Positions 35,050 to 45,878 of a DNA stretch of 64,000 nt are shown here, in pieces. The stretch covers positions 372,001 through 436,000 of the forward strand of contig RCSZ01000020.1 in the NCBI GenBank assembly GCA_014898425.1, written 5' to 3'. The DNA is from Botryotinia globosa (Eukaryota > Ascomycota > Leotiomycetes > Helotiales > Sclerotiniaceae). The translations under genes and the position numbers were made by a program. The notes beneath the pieces are model-generated. The model did no database searches. It saw only the letters and a program-made list of their open reading frames with translations, and was not told the DNA's origin. Numbering within the stretch: the first letter of the stretch is position 1; every line of letters starts with the position of its first letter.

Positions 35050-36748
35050 ATGGCTGATACCAAATCCTCTCCTGCTGTGACCAAGGTCGATGAGGGAGCC
35101 AAGAAAGATGTTCAAACCAGACCAGTCAAGCCAGATGAGGCTGCGTTCAAGGCAAAGTTAGCTCAAGCCGAGAAGGATCATAAGTTGAGTCAAGAAAAGG
35201 CTGTAAGTAAAAGATCTACATTGTTTCTTTGGGCGCAGCGGCATACTGCATTGCATTGTCATTACCAGATATCTAACATGAGTTCATGCAGGCTGCCGCA
35301 AAAGCAAAATTGGACGTTGCGCAACCAAACAAGAACAAGGACTCTCCAGCTGCTAAACGAAGAAACGATTTAATCAGTCAATTGAAGGAAATCAAGGAAC
35401 AACAAGGTGCTGGAAAGGCTGGTCGTTTACAAGTTTTTGATCAAATCAAGAAGATTGATGAACAAGTCAAGGCCAAGGTTAACGAACAGAAGGTTGCCAA
35501 GGGAAAGGTTGGATTCAAGAATGTCGATGAATTGGACAGAGAAATCGACAGATTACAGAAGCAAGTTGATGCTGCCACCATGAAGATCGTTGATGAGCGC
35601 AAGACTCTTACCGAAATCTCCAACCTTCGCAAGCAACGTAAGGGATTTGCTGGATTTGATGATACTGAAAAGTCAATTGAAGCATTAAAGGCCAAGAGAA
35701 AGAATCTCCAAGACTCGCTCGACGATCCAGAAAGCAAGGCATTATCCGAGAAATACTCAAAGCTTCAAGGTGAATTGGATATCTTGAAGGCCGAGCAAGA
35801 CGATGCTTTCAAGAACTTTGGTACCCTCAAGGCCGAGAAGGATAGACTCCAAGCTGAGCAACAAGAGAAATGGCTTGCTTTGAGACAGATCAAGGATGAT
35901 CACTACCAAGCCGTTCGAGCTGCTAGTAACTACGATTACAACCAACGTCAAAAGGCCCGCGAGAGATCAAAGCTTGAATGGGAGAAGAAACAAACTGAGG
36001 CAAAGAAGGAACGCGCTCAAAAGATGCTCGCAGAGGCCAGTGACCCTGCCTACCTTGACGAAATTAGAAACGCCGAATCAGTTCTCCGATATCTCGACCC
36101 AACTTACACCACAACCAAGGCGCCTTTACAAGCTCCTTCTGGACTTGAAGCCGCCACTGGACGTACTGTTGATGATTCTGGACTCAAGGGAACTAGAGTC
36201 TTGAAGAAGGAAGACCGCGAGGAAGATTTCATGAAGGGAACCGGAGGCAAGAAGGGAAAAAAGGGTAACAAGAGAAATGCTGCAGCTACTTCTACTCCTG
36301 CTTCAACAAAATACAGTTGCCCACCTGCTGTTATGGAGGATCTCACTAAGATGGGAATTGACCCACCTTTCAGCGCTGCTGACGTTCCAGCTGTTACCGA
36401 GAAAGTCAAGGCCAAGTTGGCTCACTGGAAGGAGGACCAAGCTGCTCAAACTAAGCGCGTAAGTTTTCTTTCACTAACCACTTTACATTAAACTAACGAC
36501 CGCACTAGAACATCGAGAAAGCCCAAAAGGAAGTTGAGAAACTGGAAGCCGAAGAATCAGGAGCTGCAACTCCAGCTTCAGAAACCCCAGCTACTAACGG
36601 ACATGGTCATGGAGAAACTAAGGCTACTGCTGGCGCAGATGAGGGTGGATCTGTAGCGAACGAAGTCGAATTGATCAAGGAGGGTGAAAAGGATGCAGCT
36701 GCTGATGCAACTGCTGCCGCTAAGGAGGATGCTGAGGAAACTTCTTAG
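35050..36748 (+). CDS. BFR1: Bfr1-type mRNP/nuclear segregation protein
   Basis: Exons 35050-35202, 35292-36458 and 36509-36748, all phase 0, give 519 residues. Yeast Bfr1 binds polysomal mRNPs at the endoplasmic reticulum with Scp160 and affects ploidy and secretion. Here the N-terminal ARPVKPDEAAFKAKL-like segment (PVKPDEAAFKAKLAQAEKDH), the long highly charged coiled coil (about residues 60-300) with KGFAGFDDTEKSIEALK, and the RYLDPT segment followed by a Lys/Gly-rich patch (GGKKGKKGNK) follow the fungal Bfr1 layout. The C-terminal Ala/Glu-rich tail is encoded mostly by exon 3 and is low complexity. Yeast protein is about 470 residues. Cytosolic, no membrane segment. Confidence 0.9.
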
Positions 36749-39121
36749 ATTACCTACTTATCGTATTATATCACTGCACTTGAATGGGCATGGGGTTGAG
36801 GGTTGGGGGCTGGGGTTTGGAGGGGGCAAGGAAACATACACAGGTCCGATCTAATGAACTTGATGGCCTAATGCATGGATGAATGAGTGGATGGATGGTT
36901 AAGGATAGACGGAAGTTGTTGATACGAAACAAACCTAAAATTCGTTACATCAATATTTTAATCTTTTCCTCATTACCTTGCTTACATAATTCTTTGCTCT
37001 GATTTGTTGTTGTTTGTTTCTCATTCAATTTAATGTCTAATTTATATCTATATGTATTTCTAAGTACATACTCGAAATCGAACTCCAGCTCCAGTTGCTA
37101 CAATCAGATAAGATATCATGAGATAGACTAAGATGGAATAGACTGGAATTATGTAAAGTAAATACGTGTATAAACAATATACTAACTGTATTGCTACACA
37201 GTACAATATTATCATTCTGCTCTTTCTTTCTTTCTTTCTTTCTTTCTCTCTTCCTCTCTTCCTCTCTTCCTCTCTTTCCTTTCTGCTTTTCATGTAGAGG
37301 TCACCTGATGAACGGGTGTCTAGACTGGGATTTACGTTGGCTACAGAGCTGAATATACAGAGAAGAAGAGGTTGTTGGAAATTTAGTTGAGGGATGAAAA
37401 AGGGAGGGAAGGGGGGTAGGAAGTAGGAAGTAGGGATCAGAGAAAAAGAGTAAGAGGACGAGGACGAGAATGAGACTTGGAAATATGAAAAATAAGAAAT
37501 GGATGGGTGGAATCATCTGTGCATGTAACTATAGAGGTGCATATGAATGTGCATATGTATGTAGATGTGTGTATGAGTATGATAAGATTTCCTACTTCGT
37601 TTTTGATAGCTGAGAGTTGTTTATAGATAGGAAGATGCATAAGTAGACAAGTAGCTCAACCAGCTGTTATCAACAACATCCAAGAGACTTTGAACACTCT
37701 GAAAGAAAGCCAAGAGAAGAGATGGACTAATCGAAGCAAGTGATAAAGTGCAATGTACATGATATTCATCATGCTTCCTGCTTCCTGCTTCTTGCAGCAT
37801 AGAACTCCATGGGCCCACGCCTACCTAGCTACCTTTACCTACCTACCGGTCGAAAAGTACTCGTGAGAATCCCAAGAACTAAATCATGATGATGTGTTCC
37901 CCAAGCCCAAGCTGTTTCATATATATTAGCGCTGCCGAGTGATAGACAAACCTCTGGAGGCGATCCGGCGAAGTGGATCTAGGATAGAAAGTACATTATT
38001 GATGAATGGAGAACCGTGGTAGAATTGACTGGAGCAGAAAGAATAGAGGTAAGAATGGTGGTGTATCTAATTTATGCTATATTGATGTTTGTCACCTATC
38101 GAGGTAGTATCGAAGACTCGCCATCTGTGACGTGGTTCTTCCGTGATGCGTTCGTGCGTGAGCTGGAGATGCTCTTCCTCTGTGTGGAATTCGGGAGTGG
38201 TTCGACTATCAAACAAAGTATTGAACTATGTATTCGCACGAGAATCGGACAATGCCAGCCAGTACAATATTACTTTTAACAATTTTCATCATTGATAATA
38301 TGTACAAGGACGAATGAATGAACGAATACACAAACTAATCCAATCCCACAAGCTTCCTCCCGAATCCATAAGATATCAATCCATCAAGCCAATACGAAAT
38401 GCATATGAAGTGCAAACCACCAAAAAACCGACAAAGGTCCACCCTATCCCACCAAGCTCCAAAAGCAGACGGATAACTTAACCATGACTGACGCTAATAT
38501 GCTGGATAGATAGATGAGATATGATGCCTTGGCTAGAAAGAGATAGATAATTTGCTGCAACTAGATAGAAATGAATGCACCAAAGCAGAAAAGCCAGACC
38601 CGTACCAATCTTTTCGTCGTAAGTTTCATAGAAGGTTCGTGGAGACGCATCGCGTCGTGTCATGTTGTAGTCGTAATGATTGTGAGAAGTGTGAGATCGT
38701 TTCGAGATGAGTTGAGATGAGTTGAGATGAGATGTATAATCTGATGGATGATGAGATGAAATGATGATATAATTGTATCGAGGTGTAATGGAATATCCAA
38801 CAGAGTGTATTCCGAAATGGTGAGATGGTATGTACAAATGAGATAAATAGACTTGATAACCTGAGGATAATCAGACGTTGAGATAAACTTTCGACTAAAA
38901 TCCAGGAATACATCATGATCATCCGCTTGAAACCAGGAGATGATGCCAGAGTGGCTATGCTAGCTAGGCCTGACTTTTGGCCTCGATAACTTCAGCTGTG
39001 CCTGTCATCATTAATCCCTACCCATGGAATTGTGATAGTCATACACGCACAGCTGAAGTCATCTGTTCTTTCTTCAATTTTGTTTTCTCTCCTCCTTTTG
39101 AACGCCAATCCTTTATCAGTC
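36749..39121. other. Intergenic, 2.4 kb, between convergent ends
   Basis: Contains a TTTC/TCTTCC pyrimidine microsatellite at 37221-37280 and much low-complexity GAGATGA sequence near 38700. Frames at 37060-38922 follow these simple repeats and show no family features. I see no gene. Confidence 0.5.
37221..37280. repeat. TTTC/TCTTCC polypyrimidine microsatellite
   Basis: About seven TTTC units pass into TCTTCC units over 60 bp, giving a strand-asymmetric pyrimidine tract. Confidence 0.85.
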
Positions 39122-40026
39122 TCAATAAGGACTAACATATGCATATCCTGGCGTAGGAGCATATGCAGGAGCAGCTCTCGAGTTTCTATGTGGATTTTGT
39201 GCAGGCGCCATGTGTGGACCTCCTGGTGGCGGCGGTGCAGTCATCGGTCTATTTCTCCCTTCAGCCCTCATACTATCTCTTCTCTGTCTCTCAACGTGTC
39301 TTTCTCTGTCATTAGCTGGCGTGCCGATCCTCCTCTGTTCTCTCCTCCTATCTCTTTCCCTTTCTTCTCCTCCATCTGATACAGCAGGTGTTGACCCTCT
39401 TGGTGGGCCAGGTTCACTTAATCTGACTTTCCTTCCACCACCACCACCCAATGCTGATAAAGGTGGATCACGAACACCAGGCTCTTCATCGCTGGGTAGA
39501 GTTAATTCAACTAAACTGAAGAAATACTCGAGGACTTCCGGGTAGCGTTGTACGCTTGCGCGCCAATCTTCATCAATGCCGCGTTTGAGCTCTGAATCGG
39601 CGGCTGCGATTTCAGATGGGTGTGGACGTGCATTGTAGTAGTAGGCTGCTCGTTCGGTTATGCGGTGGATTTGGGCGGCATGTTCGTCTTTACGGCGAGT
39701 GGTGAGAACACTGAAGTAGGAGAGGATGTAATCTTGTGCGTGGCCACGGACCCATGTTCTATTTGGAGGATGAGTTAATGGGTGAACTGGAGGTGAATAA
39801 TTGATCCGTATGGATTTTATGGGAAGACAATGATGCAGGGCATGAGCCGGAGGGGTATGAGATGATGGACGAGAGGTGGAGGAGACAAGAGACGGTACCT
39901 TATATCGTTATAAACACTAGTCATCATTCTCTGTTCAGCCTGCCTCACAGCGACGGTAAGGCCATTGGCTTCGCACTCGCATTTTGCGACAGCGGGCTGA
40001 GAACATATGGCGCAATCGGGATCCAT
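39122..40026 (-). CDS. Unknown fungal protein with an N-terminal Cys cluster
   Basis: Exons 40026-39899 and 39758-39122 join in phase 2 over a 140-bp intron to give 254 residues. The start MDPDCAICSQPAVAKCECE has a C-x2-C-x7-C-x-C cluster fit to bind one zinc. A helical block follows (VAVRQAEQRMMTSVYNDIRT then WVRGHAQDYILSYF), which I believe recurs in uncharacterised Pezizomycotina proteins, and then an Arg/Glu/Asp-rich region and a Pro/Ala/Tyr-rich tail ending PGYAYVSPY. The frame is open upstream to an ATG at 40068, which would add 14 residues; I prefer 40026 because the Cys cluster starts there. No enzymatic motif is visible. A regulatory or adaptor role is possible but unproven. Confidence 0.75.
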
Positions 40027-40339
40027 GATCTTGAGGTTCTTGTTGTTTCTGGCGTTCTTGATTAACATTATGAAGGGGTATCATCTGGTTTGGGTGAGGG
40101 GCAAAAGACAAATAAAGGGATCAATGTTCAAGTGAAGACGAGTGAAAGGAAACAGATGAGGGAGGAGGGATTGAGGCTCCAAGAGAAGAGGGTATATGTG
40201 TATGGTATGGACGAAGAAAGAAAGAAGAGTAAATGTTTGGTATCAGAGAAATGGGAGGCAGTTGAAAGGATGGACGGGGGAAGATGATCCCATGGTATAT
40301 GATGGGTTCAGAATATGGGGACGAACAGTGTTGTATCCT

Positions 40340-40377
40340 ACTGTATGTATGTGTGTGTGTATGTGTGTATGTATGTA
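40340..40377. repeat. GTAT/GT microsatellite
   Basis: Alternating TGTA and TG units over about 38 bp in the upstream region of the Cys-cluster gene. Confidence 0.8.
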
Positions 40378-41965
40378 GGTATTGTAATAGGTATAGGTCG
40401 CTTGACTGACAAGACGGAAGTCGAGATCTTGGGGGAATGGGGATAATACCTATCCAAATATCGTATCCTCTGGCTCGCTCGCTGGCTTGCTTTGCAGTGC
40501 AGTTCGTGTGGGGTAAATGTAGGGAAAATGATATTCGAATCAATTGAAGTGATCTCAGAGTTGAACTAACCTTTGTAAGTGTATTCCCCTTCCAAAGCTC
40601 CCCTCTTCACTTTGATGCAGCGAGTCCGGATCGTAGTGTACGATCTGAAACGATACTATATTATGCTATGCTTGCTTGCTGGCTCCGGAACTGCAGATTT
40701 CCACGGTAGAAAGATCACGCTACGCAAATTTCTGCACCATTCAAAATGAAAAGACTAGAAGAATAGAAATATGAGGTGTTCAGGAAACCAAAACAAAAAA
40801 GAGGCCCCACGCTTAACAGTTCTGCTATCGTGAAATCGTAAGATCCGGTAGTAGATGTGTACGACGGGGGAAAGGGTAAGGTATGTGGTATGTCTGTACT
40901 GTACTGTACTGAGTGACGGACGGGAGATAGGAAAGGTGGTTTTGATTAGATGTGATGGGATAGGAAGAGACGGGTAGTTGGCATCAAAGAACGGGAGTTC
41001 TTTTTAGAATTTAGAATTTAGAATTCAGACGACAAGAGACTTTACCGAGATTTGACAACAAAAGATGCTAAACGGGAAGGGCGAGTGAGGAAGAGGAAAG
41101 GGAGGAGCAGGAGCAGGAGGAGCAGGAGGAGAATTAGAAAGGGAAAAAAGTGAGATGTCGTTATTAGAATGATGTGCAAGCTTGTCTGCAAGTTCGGCGT
41201 GTCGGTTGATGGTTGTGGTCGTGCGTGTGCGTGTGGTTTCTATTTTTTTGGGTGGGGAAAATCTTGGGTGAGAATCGTGAGGTGCATGAAGACCATGAAG
41301 AAAGATATGACAAAAGAGAACTAATTTGCTATCTAGCTACCTGATTCCTTCGTATGGAACCGTATGTATACCTGATGCTGATTTGGGTCTACGACATGCC
41401 GAGCATAACAAACATAATACCACTCATTCCACATATCACCACTTACACAAAAAAACACCGTTTGCTCTTTTTACTACCTGATCACCTACCATCTACCTGG
41501 AAAAAGATTGACTTGTACCACTGCACACAATCGACGCCCCCAGAAACTACCAACGCAGAGTGGCATATGTGGATCATAACCTACGCGAGAGGCGACTCAG
41601 GCGAGAGGATACCTTCCAACCTTCAAAACCCAAGATAGAGTAAGGCATTGATTCTATGATTTGACTACATTTGGTTGATTACATACCAACCCCCATACCA
41701 ACTCTGGGAAAAGAATGTAAGGTAAATCATCCTGATTAGTAGTAGGTTGGATCATATATAGTAAGTGCCCTTCAAATAAGCATATCCGTAGGTCAGTAAG
41801 GGTTCCAAGTGTTAACATTTCAGCGGAGTGTGCAAGCTGTCGTGGCTCGAATGCTTTGATGTGACTTGCATCTCGTGGTTAGAGAAACAGAGGCGGAATG
41901 CATGGGTTGTTGGTCATGAATCATGACGAGATATCCGATTGCCAATGTCATCCAGTACTTTGTAT

Positions 41966-42285
41966 ATATGTATAGATAGTATGTAGATATTAGAAAGTAG
42001 ATATTAGATATTAGATATTAGATATTAGATACTAGATATTAGATATTAGAAAGTAGATATTAGATACTAGATATTAGATACTAGATATTAGATACTAGAT
42101 ATTAGATATTAGATATTAGATATTAAATACTAAATATTAAATATTAGATATTAGATACTAAATATTAGATACTAAATACTAAATAGTAGATACTAGATAG
42201 TAGATATTAGATAGTAGATAATAGATACTAAATACTAAATAGTAGATACTAGATAGTAGATATTAGATAGTAGATAATAGATAAT
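41966..42285. repeat. TAGATAT/TAGATACTA minisatellite array, about 320 bp
   Basis: Dozens of degenerate 7- to 8-bp units (TAGATAT, TAGATAC, TAAATAC, TAGATAG) run without interruption. The right half repeats a longer block (TAGATACTAGATAGTAGATA with variants) twice, so higher-order duplication has occurred. No gene is present. Confidence 0.9.
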
Positions 42286-42588
42286 GCCTCGAAAATGAGT
42301 ACAGTCAACGAAGAGCCTTAATGTAGCTAGATAAGGTAAGCATCGAAGTAAATACCACCTGGTGTACTGATACTGTTTTTCTTTGCTTTGGAACTTCGGA
42401 GGTTCTGGACCAGCAAGATTATGAGGCTATCTTGAATTCGTAGCATAGCCAATAGAAGATGATAATAAGATTTGGCTGCATATATGCAACCCAAGTCTTT
42501 TTCATTCCTTCCCTCACAACTAAGGCTTTTGGGCGCAGATCAAAAATTGGGTGGTTGGTAAAAAGATGGAGGGGGCTTCTGGAAGTCA

Positions 42589-42702
42589 CATCTATACTCG
42601 TGCTCTACATCTATACTCGTGCTCTACATCTATACTCGTGCTCTACATCTATACTCGTGCTCTACATCTATACTCGTGCTCTACATCTACACTCGTGCTC
42701 TA
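42589..42702. repeat. Six tandem copies of a 19-bp unit
   Basis: CATCTATACTCGTGCTCTA recurs at 42589, 42608, 42627, 42646, 42665 and 42684 with almost no divergence (one T-to-C change in the last). Since 19 is not a multiple of three, each frame cycles over 57 bp, and several frames stay open by chance. Confidence 0.95.
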
Positions 42703-43182
42703 CACAGTACTCACCGCTTGTTCGCAGAACCGCAGAATTGCGTCGAGAGAGGGGAAATCGAAGGTGGGGGATAAGAGAAGAGTTGAAGCTCAAATCCTTA
42801 CAGAGTAATAGATTGTACAATCGTGTGCCTGTACCGGTATGTTAGAGATATATCATGTTTCCGAGGTACTGTACGTCAAGAATGCTTAATATGAAGATAT
42901 ACATCATCAGAAGATGTCAAACGAAATCATATTGATAGTTTGAATACTACCGAGATCGAATTAAAGGGGCTCAAAAATTAAAGTACTGGTATGTATTTTC
43001 TAAAGATTCACTCATTTCACGCTTCCTCAATAGATATCGGGAAGTCTGAAATATTCACCGGTAAGTTGGTGGGTGTTACGGTGACCGAAATTTTCATTAT
43101 TTGCATCACAATATCAAAAAAGATCTCCAGCTTGCACAGCTGCAAACATAGATTCGCGACCCAGTGATTGACATCGTTCATT

Positions 43183-44835
43183 ATGCCTCCACGTTGTTCA
43201 ACTGTGCAAGGCACGTTGACGCCATTTTTGTACCCATTCCTATTTTCCAAAACATCTAGGTTGATCTACCGAAATCCTCAAATATACATCAACCCCGTCC
43301 GAAGACAAAGTACCTTATCTGAAGAACTCGCCGCCGAATCCCCGGCCGAAGAATTTGACCGATTGAATCCTCCTCCCTCTGATTATTCTCGAACAATATT
43401 CGCGGATAAAGCAAAGATAGATGTCTTTGCAGGTGCTGGTGGACATGGCTGTATTTCTTTTCTACGAGAGAAGTACATAGCTGCGGGACCTGCGAACGGA
43501 GGTGATGGGGGTACTGGTGGAAATATTTATATACAAGCTGTGCGGGGAGAAACAAGTCTACATAAACTTGCAAGAAGGAGAAATTTGAAAGCTGGCAGGG
43601 GAAAAAATGGTCAAGGAAAAACGAAAGGTGGAGAGAGGGGCACTGATATTATCATTGAAGTTCCTGTAGGTACTATTGTGCGCGAGTTAGATCGGCATGA
43701 TCCTGCAGCCATTGAGGAGGATAGGATAAAGATGGAGGCAGGCAAATTGGATGGGCACGATCTAGATGGACCTTATAAATGGGATCGAGAGAGATGGTTA
43801 CTCTACCCAGCTATTACACCTGAAGAGATCGCTACTGCCGAATTCCCTTCATTACCCAAGGCAAGGAAGTCAAATTTAGCTGCCGCACAAGTGAAGGGTC
43901 CTATTTCCTTAGATCTTTCCATGCCTATGGAACGACCATTGCTCTTGGCCGCAGGTGCTGTCGGAGGTTTGGGAAACCCACATTTTGTCACAAAACAAGT
44001 GCCAAGACCAAAATTCGCAACCAAGGGTGACTCTGGTCTACGAATTACATTAGAGCTCGAACTCAAACTTCTCGCCGATGTTGGACTCGTGGGGCTTCCT
44101 AATGCTGGAAAGAGCACTTTACTACGAGCCATGAGCAACAGCCGAACAAGAGTCGGAGACTGGGAGTTCACCACATTGGAGCCGAATATTGGTACTGTAA
44201 TTATTGATGACAATAAGGGAAGACCTTTGGCTCAAGCACATTACGAAACTGGAGAACCAAGAACAAATTTTACAATTGCAGATATTCCTGGTTTGGTCGA
44301 AGATGCCCATTTGGATCGAGGTCTTGGTATAAGTTTCCTTCGACATGTTGAGCGAGCTCGAGTTCTCGCGTTTGTTGTGGATCTTGGGAGAGGCAATGCT
44401 GTCGAAGCTTTGAAAGGCTTATGGAGAGAACTTGCTGAATATGAACGGATGAAGATTGAAGAGGAGAAAGAGAAGGCCAATCCAGTTGTGGAATGGACTC
44501 CCTTCACCTCTGTCGAAGATGCAGTGGCAAATCGATCCGAAACAATCGTGGTTAACAGTGGACCTACCTTTGAGAACCCCCTCGCACCTAATCTCCCATC
44601 AATTTCCAACAAACCTTGGTTCGTCGTTGCTAGCAAAGCAGATTTGCCTGGTACTCAGGACAACTTTCAGCAGTTGAAGTCGTACTTGAGGGAAGTTGCA
44701 GCGGGAAATGAGGAACATCCTTCAAGACAGCAGAATCCATGGAAAGGAAAAGTAGAGGCCATCCCAATAAGTGCAATTAACGGACATGGCGTTGAGAAGA
44801 TTACGGAATGGACTGTTGGTCTTCTTGATGGATGA
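43183..44835 (+). CDS. MTG2: Mitochondrial Obg-family GTPase
   Basis: An intronless frame of 550 residues from the ATG at 43183. Obg GTPases act in assembly of the large ribosomal subunit; Mtg2 does so for the mitochondrial ribosome. The N-terminus is Arg-rich with an INPVRRQST cleavage-like site, so mitochondrial import is likely. The glycine-rich Obg fold is clear: IDVFAGAGGHGCISFLREK, GGDGGTGGNIYI, GRGKNGQGKTKGGERG. It is interrupted by an insert of about 80 residues before LAAGAVGGLGNPHFV. The G domain has GLPNAGKST at residues 304-312, DIPGLVEDAH as switch II and SKADLP as a slightly altered NKxD base-recognition loop, then ISAING. The start is set by ATG; the frame also extends 15 bases upstream without ATG. 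Confidence 0.93.
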   Translation: MPPRCSTVQGTLTPFLYPFLFSKTSRLIYRNPQIYINPVRRQSTLSEELAAESPAEEFDRLNPPPSDYSRTIFADKAKIDVFAGAGGHGCISFLREKYIAAGPANGGDGGTGGNIYIQAVRGETSLHKLARRRNLKAGRGKNGQGKTKGGERGTDIIIEVPVGTIVRELDRHDPAAIEEDRIKMEAGKLDGHDLDGPYKWDRERWLLYPAITPEEIATAEFPSLPKARKSNLAAAQVKGPISLDLSMPMERPLLLAAGAVGGLGNPHFVTKQVPRPKFATKGDSGLRITLELELKLLADVGLVGLPNAGKSTLLRAMSNSRTRVGDWEFTTLEPNIGTVIIDDNKGRPLAQAHYETGEPRTNFTIADIPGLVEDAHLDRGLGISFLRHVERARVLAFVVDLGRGNAVEALKGLWRELAEYERMKIEEEKEKANPVVEWTPFTSVEDAVANRSETIVVNSGPTFENPLAPNLPSISNKPWFVVASKADLPGTQDNFQQLKSYLREVAAGNEEHPSRQQNPWKGKVEAIPISAINGHGVEKITEWTVGLLDG

Positions 44836-45878
44836 AGTATTTACGGATAGAGGCATGTATAATATTATGATGCATATTAATGATCAGTTCATGTACAACA
44901 TTCTATTGATTCCCATTATCTATTCCCACATCAATATCAACTTGATCATATACATATGTTCCTGTTCGCATGCATCTTTGACGTTTGACATGGTGGGGTA
45001 TATCTGACGGCTACTTTCACTTGATATCTATCACAAGTGGCTTATGGTCTGATCCCAAGCGGGGTTTAAGTTCAAGTTATGCTTCCATCTGTACTTTTGT
45101 CACTCACATCGGGAAATTTTCACGGTTGGGATGAGACATTGGAGCGGTAGTGATGCTGTGGCCCGTTCCCGTGACACCATCTTCTTCAACTCCAACGAAG
45201 CTTTCGATTCCCAATATAAGATGAATTGATTTGTACAAGTGTTGGCGGGAGGAAGGAACATTCTTCCTAAATTCCTGTCTCAGATCTCAAAGTCTAAATC
45301 TCCTGTCGGTGGCGTTCTTACCCCTCGCGTTCTATTTTAGAATCGATCATTCGAAGCTATCCATACACGAAACGCTGGATAGAACTTTGGTATTCCAACA
45401 AAATTCTCCGCAAGACTAGACGATCTGTAACCACTATGAGTACCGAATCAATCGAATATAGCAAGGACTACTCTTATGGTGAAACAGTGAATGCGTGGTT
45501 GAAGTATCTCAAAGGTGAGTTGTGATGACATTCATCATTGATAGCTACCTTATTGAGAACGGATGAACACACAATGGGCTTAAAGGGCTGCCTGGACAGG
45601 TGTGTCAAAAGTAAAGTTCCTTTTGTTTACTCCGATATCGTCATCGTCCTTGTTGGTTAGATATAAAAGTCCCTCTCGGTCCTATCTTCGGATAATATTT
45701 TCCTCCCACAAACAATACAGCTCTCGACCTAACTCATCAACTTGAGCCTCTTTTCTCTAGATTCAAATAAACCTTTAAGCAATCTGGTCCTTTCAAAAAA
45801 TCATCAAGCCACTTCAAAATCAGCACAATCCCTTCTTTTCTTCTCTTGCAAGTTTAGCGTGTACTGTCATCTTTCAAG
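44836..45878. other. Intergenic, 1.0 kb
   Basis: MTG2 3' flank and monooxygenase promoter. A short possible exon begins at the ATG 45436 (MSTESIEYSKDYSYGETVN) and meets a GTGAGT donor, but no downstream coding partner was found. Confidence 0.45.

Larger units (their letters stand above)
40027..43182. other. Intergenic, 3.2 kb, repeat-rich
   Basis: Divergent spacer between the Cys-cluster gene and MTG2. It contains a GT/GTAT microsatellite, a 320-bp TAGATAT-type minisatellite and a 19-bp tandem repeat (all listed). A frame at 41354-41638 and one at 42459-42845 are not supported. Confidence 0.6.

Noticed and set aside
41966..42702. CRISPR-like periodicity
   Set aside because: Units are directly adjacent with no unique spacers and the genome is fungal; these are micro- and minisatellites.
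42459..42845. 128-codon plus-strand frame across the 19-bp repeats
   Set aside because: The 19-bp unit contains no stop in any frame on that strand, so openness is automatic. Residues cycle with a 19-residue period and nothing outside the repeat looks coding.
45436..45600. Possible small gene starting MSTESIEYSKDYSYG upstream of the monooxygenase
   Set aside because: A good GTGAGT donor follows 26 codons, but either splicing or reading through ends within about 10 codons. It may be an upstream ORF or an abandoned exon; evidence is too thin.
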